DNA of 64,000 bases. Source: CAWEWH01 sp963812775 (lineage in GTDB: Bacteria; Pseudomonadota; Alphaproteobacteria; Rhizobiales; Beijerinckiaceae). A program made the translations under genes and the position numbers. Numbering within the stretch: the first letter of the stretch is position 1; each line of letters begins with the position of its first letter. Of this stretch, positions 59,949 to 64,000 are shown one piece after another. Location of the stretch: the NCBI GenBank assembly GCA_963812775.1, contig CAWEWH010000005.1, positions 1,240,001 through 1,304,000 on the forward strand, in the 5' to 3' direction. Under the pieces are notes generated by a model that made no database searches, was not told the DNA's origin, and saw only the letters and a list, made by a program, of their open reading frames with translations.

Positions 59949-61586
59949 TCAGCCCGCCGCCGATGCCGGCCGGCGTCCCAGCGCCAGCGCCAATATGTCT
60001 CCCGCTGCATCAAGCGCGGGGGCAGCATGGCCGCGCCACGCCACATGCTGGTCCGGGCGCACCAGGAGCAGGCGGGCGCCGTAGATGGGCGCAAGCTCGG
60101 GCTCGTCGAGGCTGAGCACGGCGAGCGGCACGCCGAGGGTTGCGGCCGCCCGCGCGAAGGCGCTCCCGTCGGCACCGAACGACACGAGGGTGAACCACGG
60201 ACCCAGCCGCTCGAACAGGGCCGTGCCGTCGGACAGGAAGACGCTGGGCAGGCGAGACCCTGGTCGCGCCGTCACCGCGTATGTCACGGCATCGGCCGGC
60301 ACCGGCGTCGCGGGCTCGGCCGCGACAATCGGCGAATCGGCGTAGCAATAGCCGAACTCGAGCCCGAGGCATTCGTTCTCCGCATTGCCGAGCCTGGCGA
60401 TCTCCGCACCGGCGGCGGCGCGCGCCAGGTCGCCGCTCGCGCCCGCGGCATAGAGCGAATCTCCATATGATGCGTAGACGCCCGCCATCGTGCCGCGCAT
60501 CGCGTTGTGCCGCCCCGAGCCCTCGCGGTTGCGCAGACCGACCGGGCGCCGCTCGATCTCGTAGGAGCGAATGAGGTCTTCGCCTCCGAAGCCGCGCACG
60601 ACGGCCGCCAGCTTCCAGGCGAGATCGAAGGCATCGCCGATGCCGGTGTTCATGCCGTAGCCGCCGGTCGGGATATATTGATGGGCGGCATCGCCGGCCA
60701 GCAGCACGCGGCCTTCGCCATAGGCGTCCGCGACGAGCAGATGCGCCCACCAGGGATTGGCGACGAGAATCTTGAATTCGAAATCCTGGCCGACGAAGTT
60801 GCGTAGCAGCGCGTTCGGGTCGACGCTGTCTCCCTCGACGACAGGTCCGCGCGATTGCAGCGTCCAGGTGTTGCGGTCGTCCTGCGCGATCAGCGTGCCG
60901 GTGTTCGACTGGTAGTGCCATGTCGTGCCCCAGCGCTGCAGCAGGTGCCTGGCGTCCGACAAGAAGTGTGTCATGAACCGCGGCAGCACGCGCGCCTCGC
61001 CGCTCTGCTCGACGCCGATCGCCTGCCGCACGCGGCTGCCGCCGCCGTCGCAGCCGACGAGATAGCGGCAGCGCAACGTCTCGGCCTTGCCGCTGTCGCG
61101 ATCGCGCACGGTGGCGGTCACCCCGTCCACGTCCTGAACGAGGTCCTCGAACTCGACGCCGAAGCGCGCATCAAGCAGCGGTTGCGATTGCGCCGCGCGC
61201 TTGAGAACGGGCTCGACGTCGATCTGCGAGGCGCGCATGGCCGGCTCGAAGGATTGGCTGCCGTCATTGCGCGCGGCGATCGCCGCGCGCGCCTGCGTCA
61301 CGCTGGGATAACGAAAGCGATAGAGCTCGTGGCCCGTCATGGTCGTGACCCACGACACGTCGAAGGCGTGATCCTGCGGCACGCCCGCGGCGCGCAGCTT
61401 GTCGGCGAGGCCCGCGAGCCGAAACAGCTCCATGCTGCGGCCGTTGGTGATGTCCATTTTCGGATGGCGGGTGGTGTCGTGGTTGCGCTCCACCAGCGTG
61501 CACGCCACCCCCCGCCGGGCCAGCTCGTGCGCCAGGGTGAGGCCGACGGGCCCGCCGCCGGCGATGAGAACCGGTATCGTCGCCAT
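59949..61586 (-). CDS. FAD-dependent aromatic hydroxylase
   Basis: The 545-residue monooxygenase has the FAD dinucleotide fold IPVLIAGGGPVGLTLAHELARRG, the DG-type motif LVGCDGGGSRVRQAIG, and the second FAD motif VLLAGDAAHQYIPTGGYGMNTGIGDAFDLAWK-like region (here GDAAHQYIPTGGYGMNTG). The C-terminal part has a thioredoxin-like tail around GPWFTLVSFGADGSAF, as in phenol hydroxylase-like enzymes. Start ATG 61586 is set by the FAD motif. Substrate is probably an aromatic compound; the neighbouring Rieske and dioxygenase genes support this. Confidence 0.92.
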   Translation of the reverse strand: MATIPVLIAGGGPVGLTLAHELARRGVACTLVERNHDTTRHPKMDITNGRSMELFRLAGLADKLRAAGVPQDHAFDVSWVTTMTGHELYRFRYPSVTQARAAIAARNDGSQSFEPAMRASQIDVEPVLKRAAQSQPLLDARFGVEFEDLVQDVDGVTATVRDRDSGKAETLRCRYLVGCDGGGSRVRQAIGVEQSGEARVLPRFMTHFLSDARHLLQRWGTTWHYQSNTGTLIAQDDRNTWTLQSRGPVVEGDSVDPNALLRNFVGQDFEFKILVANPWWAHLLVADAYGEGRVLLAGDAAHQYIPTGGYGMNTGIGDAFDLAWKLAAVVRGFGGEDLIRSYEIERRPVGLRNREGSGRHNAMRGTMAGVYASYGDSLYAAGASGDLARAAAGAEIARLGNAENECLGLEFGYCYADSPIVAAEPATPVPADAVTYAVTARPGSRLPSVFLSDGTALFERLGPWFTLVSFGADGSAFARAAATLGVPLAVLSLDEPELAPIYGARLLLVRPDQHVAWRGHAAPALDAAGDILALALGRRPASAAG

Positions 61587-61813
61587 GGCGCCCGGCTTAC
61601 GCGATCGGCGGTGCCGCTGTCGACGTGATCCTTTGCGCGCGCCCGGCCTAGGGGCGCGCACCGCGCGGCCCAAAGGCACTGGCGCGATCGCTCTTGGTCG
61701 CATCGCACCCCTGAGTGACGCGCGTCACTACGATAGCGGGCATCTCGTCTGTATCCCATACACAGGTTGCAATCCGCATCGGCGCGGAGCGAACCGTATC
61801 GGGAGTGACAATC

Positions 61814-63118
61814 ATGGCGAAGAGGACAAGGAAGCGTGCGCCAGCGGCCGCGGCCGCGGCGACGACAAGCAGCGTGGACGAGCTGCTGCTCGCGGCCCTC
61901 GAGCGGGGCGATGAGAGCTTCGAGACCGGCCGTTACCTGATCACCTTCAAGGAGGGCGCCGTGAAGGAGGGCGCGCAGGCCTTGAGCGCCCGCGGCCTGC
62001 GCAGCGCCGATGCCCGCGATTTCGCCGGCCAGTCCTTCAGCGTCGCCGACGTGGCCGGCGCCGACAGCGTCGTGCTGCCGGAGATCGGCGTCGCCGTGGT
62101 GGCCGGCGTTCCGTTCGCGGCGCGTGGCATGAGCGTGCAGGCCGAGATTGCCGCCGACAGCCCCATCGAGGCCATCGAGCCCGAATATTTCGTCTTCGCC
62201 GACGGCGCCGCCGACTACCTGCATGGCTTCCGGCGCGCCGCCGAAATCATCGAGAAGGATCTCGGCCTCGTCACCGAGCTCAAGATGCCCGATCGCGAGA
62301 TGGAGGAGGTGCAGGTGCTGGGCGCCACCTGGGGGCTGATCAAGTGCAGGGTGCCGCCGAGCCCGCGCAGCGGCGCCGGCATCAAGGTGGCGGTGCTCGA
62401 CACCGGCATGGACCTCGGGCATCCGGACTTTTCCGGCCGCCCCGTCGTCAGCCAGACCTTCGTCGGCCAGCCCGTGCAGGACCTGCACAGCCACGGCACG
62501 CATTGCATCGGCACCGCCTGCGGCCCGCAGGCGCCGGTGGGCACGACGCCGCGCTACGGCATCGGCTTCAAGGCGCTCATCTTCGCCGGCAAGGTGCTGT
62601 CCAATTCCGGCTCCAGCGTCAGCGGCAGCGTGCTGGCCGGCATGAACTGGGCCATCGCCAACCGCTGTGCGATGATCTCCATGTCGCTCGGCTCGCAATC
62701 GCCCGTGCAGGCCGCCTACACGGCGGCCGGCACCGCGGCGCTCAACAACGGCTGCCTGATCATCGCGGCGTCCGGCAACTCGGCTTCCAACACGGGGGCG
62801 CCCGCCAACTCGCCGACCATCATGTCGGTGGCTTCCCTCGACCAGAATCTCACGCCGTCGAGCTTTTCGAACTTCGGCAAGATCGAGATCGCCGCACCCG
62901 GCCGCGACGTGTTCTCCTCGGTGCCGCGGCCGACGCGCTACGGCATCAAGAGCGGCACCAGCATGGCGACCCCGCACGTCGCCGGCTGCGCGGCTTTGTG
63001 GGCGGAGACGAGCCCGAGTTTGAGGGGCATGAATCTCTGGAACAGGCTCTTGGCCACCGCCAAGCCGCTGCCGCTGCCGGCCTCGAAGGTGGGCAAGGGG
63101 CTGGTGCAGGCGCCGTAA
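61814..63118 (+). CDS. Subtilase (S8 peptidase) with I9-like prodomain
   Basis: The 434-residue serine protease has a basic, Ala-rich start, an inhibitor-I9-like prodomain at about 38-130 (RYLITFKEGAVKEGAQ ... SPIEAIEPEYFVFA), and the subtilisin domain with Asp196 (AVLDTGMD), His227 (SHGTHCIG), oxyanion Asn322 (AASGNSAS) and Ser383 (SGTSMATPHVAG). No signal peptide is apparent, so it may act inside the cell or be exported by another route. ATG 61814 follows GGGAG. A small propeptide-like protein gene lies 92 bases downstream. Confidence 0.93.
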   Translation: MAKRTRKRAPAAAAAATTSSVDELLLAALERGDESFETGRYLITFKEGAVKEGAQALSARGLRSADARDFAGQSFSVADVAGADSVVLPEIGVAVVAGVPFAARGMSVQAEIAADSPIEAIEPEYFVFADGAADYLHGFRRAAEIIEKDLGLVTELKMPDREMEEVQVLGATWGLIKCRVPPSPRSGAGIKVAVLDTGMDLGHPDFSGRPVVSQTFVGQPVQDLHSHGTHCIGTACGPQAPVGTTPRYGIGFKALIFAGKVLSNSGSSVSGSVLAGMNWAIANRCAMISMSLGSQSPVQAAYTAAGTAALNNGCLIIAASGNSASNTGAPANSPTIMSVASLDQNLTPSSFSNFGKIEIAAPGRDVFSSVPRPTRYGIKSGTSMATPHVAGCAALWAETSPSLRGMNLWNRLLATAKPLPLPASKVGKGLVQAP

Positions 63119-63210
63119 AGTCACCGGCGCGCTGGCGTGCTATGGTGGCCGCACCGTGACGACGCGGCGCGCGATCATCGTGCCGCGCTCGCGCTCGATG
63201 GAACAGCGCC

Positions 63211-63537
63211 ATGGCACAGAAAAAGAAAGTTGCGAAGAAGAGCGCGGCCAAGAAAACCGCGACGAAGAGCGGCGCCGCGAAGGCCGCAGCCGCGAAGACC
63301 TCGGCTGCGAAGACCTGGGTGGTCACCACCTCCAGCGACCGGCCGCTCGCCGAGATCGCCAAGGACCTCAAGGCGGCCGGCTTCAAGGTCGACCAGACCC
63401 TGGATCAGATCGGAATCATCACCGGCAAGTCCGACGACAAGGCGGTGGGCAAGGCCCGCGCCGTGCGCGGCGTCACCGATGTGTCGGCCGAACAGCAGGT
63501 CGACATCGGGCCGCCGGGCGGGCGCGACACCTGGTGA
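63211..63537 (+). CDS. Small protein with Lys/Ala-rich tail and possible I9-like domain
   Basis: The 108-residue protein has an N-terminal 34 residues of the type AKKSAAKKTATKSGAAKAA, like histone H1 tails, and a 70-residue domain TWVVTTSSDRPLAEIAKDL, then KAAGFKVDQTLDQIGIITG, AVGKARAVRGVTDVSAE and QQVDIG. The order strand-helix-strand-strand-helix-strand fits the ferredoxin-like I9 propeptide/inhibitor fold. With the subtilase 92 bases upstream on the same strand, a stand-alone inhibitor or chaperone for it is plausible but unproven. Confidence 0.7.
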   Translation: MAQKKKVAKKSAAKKTATKSGAAKAAAAKTSAAKTWVVTTSSDRPLAEIAKDLKAAGFKVDQTLDQIGIITGKSDDKAVGKARAVRGVTDVSAEQQVDIGPPGGRDTW

Positions 63538-63552
63538 GGCGGCGGCGCCGCC

Positions 63553-64000
63553 TCATTCGGACATCATCCGCCGCCAGGCCGCCGCGACGGTCTGCATGTC
63601 GGGGGGCGCGGCCTCATAGCACGTGGCGTCGCCCGCTAGATTTTCCCAGGGCTGCGCGCTGCGCACGAAGAAGTGCGCCGCGGGCTTCAGCCACGACGTA
63701 TCGTCGAGCGTCCCGGCACGCACGATGACGGTCTCCGCCCGACCGTCGCGCTGGCCATAGATGCGGCCGCCGCAATCGCCGCAGAACCACGACGCGGTCG
63801 CAACGCCCGTCGGCGAGACGCCGCGCCAGGCCTTCGGCGTGCCCGCCGCGATGCGGAAGTCCGCCGCCGCGACGGCCATGTTGAGCGCAAAGGCGCTGCC
63901 CGAGCGCCGCTGGCATTCGGTGCAATGGCAGGCATAGACGGAGAGCGGCATGGAGCCCACCGTGTAGCGGACGGCGCCGCAGGGGCAGCCGCCGGCGAGC
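63553..64000 (-). CDS. GFA family protein, 5' end outside the window
   Basis: The family includes glutathione-dependent formaldehyde-activating enzyme. The visible frame contains GGCPCGAVRYTVGS at the window edge, CHCTECQRRSGSAF, and FCGDCGGRIYGQ, all zinc-binding cysteine sites of the GFA fold. The start lies beyond base 64000 because conserved sequence runs through the edge; ATG 63960 is internal. The C-terminus has MQTVAAAWRRMM. It converges with the small gene at 63537. Most GFA proteins are not confirmed formaldehyde enzymes. Confidence 0.87.
   Translation of the reverse strand, partial: LAGGCPCGAVRYTVGSMPLSVYACHCTECQRRSGSAFALNMAVAAADFRIAAGTPKAWRGVSPTGVATASWFCGDCGGRIYGQRDGRAETVIVRAGTLDDTSWLKPAAHFFVRSAQPWENLAGDATCYEAAPPDMQTVAAAWRRMMSE

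Noticed and set aside
1..64000. tRNA or rRNA genes and integrated phage or integrase
   Set aside because: None was recognised on either strand by eye; a covariance-model search could still find a tRNA.

Overview
This is a GC-rich chromosomal segment from an alphaproteobacterium, most likely in the Hyphomicrobiales (Rhizobiales). The evidence is a gcrA-type cell-cycle regulator, a DUF1150/Hsp20 pair, a pstSCAB-phoU-phoB cluster with an alphaproteobacterial-length PstA, an N-rich caspase of rhizobial type, and dispersed palindromes built on ATGATCCCGAAAAGTG. The family or genus cannot be fixed from the sequence alone. No rRNA, tRNA, CRISPR array, integrase or transposase gene was seen.

Layout. 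1-6.4 kb: the tail of a TadC-like pilus protein, a TadD-like lipoprotein, an M17 aminopeptidase, a MarR-like regulator coupled to an NlpC/P60 hydrolase, a BMP-type binding protein and a MoeB/HesA-like E1 enzyme. 6.4-10.8 kb: the translation cluster rpmI-rplT-pheS-pheT. 11-18.7 kb: two exported or membrane proteins, then a six-gene overlapping DUF4129-DUF4350-MoxR-DUF58-SpoIIM-RDD operon. 18.8-22.4 kb: infC with an ATT start, a glycosyltransferase, an alpha/beta hydrolase, DUF1150, and Hsp20 behind a heat-shock promoter. 22.6-25.1 kb: dTDP-rhamnose genes rfbC-rfbB-rfbD. 25.3-28.8 kb: a membrane/spermidine-synthase-like fusion and ppk2. 28.9-38.4 kb: the phosphate regulon (phoR, pstS-C-A-B, phoU, phoB) with a triple Pho box. 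38.5-44.4 kb: gcrA, argD-argF-hslO, apaG and a dCTP deaminase. 44.4-47.7 kb: a secreted caspase-like protein with a glutamine/asparagine-rich repeat region, and an upstream membrane protein. 47.9-52.2 kb: an ABC exporter, a methyltransferase-like protein and an Mpl-like ligase. 52.4-61.6 kb: an accessory catabolic region holding CaiB/BaiF and GrdB-like genes (both badly frameshifted), a Rieske oxygenase, an SDR, a quinone oxidoreductase, a DOPA-dioxygenase-like protein and a flavin monooxygenase. 61.8-64 kb: a subtilase, a small partner protein that may be its inhibitor, and a GFA-family protein cut by the window end.

How the parts work together. Phosphate sensing (PhoR/PhoB/PhoU), uptake (PstSCAB) and polyphosphate use (Ppk2) form one neighbourhood; the Pho box before pstS fits PhoB control. 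argD-argF-hslO is a tight operon with a terminator-like hairpin in its leader. The MoxR operon looks like a chaperone/envelope module.

Most interesting items: the caspase fused to about fifteen Q/N-rich pentads and an Asn-rich tract; the subtilase with a lysine-tailed propeptide-like neighbour; about twenty same-sign single-base insertions confined to the GrdB/CaiB pair; a duplicated Rieske 3' end flanking a lower-GC SDR gene; an E1-like enzyme lacking most zinc cysteines; and two adjacent MITE-like palindromes. Several frameshifts (phoU, ABC exporter, CaiB, GrdB) may be sequencing or assembly errors.
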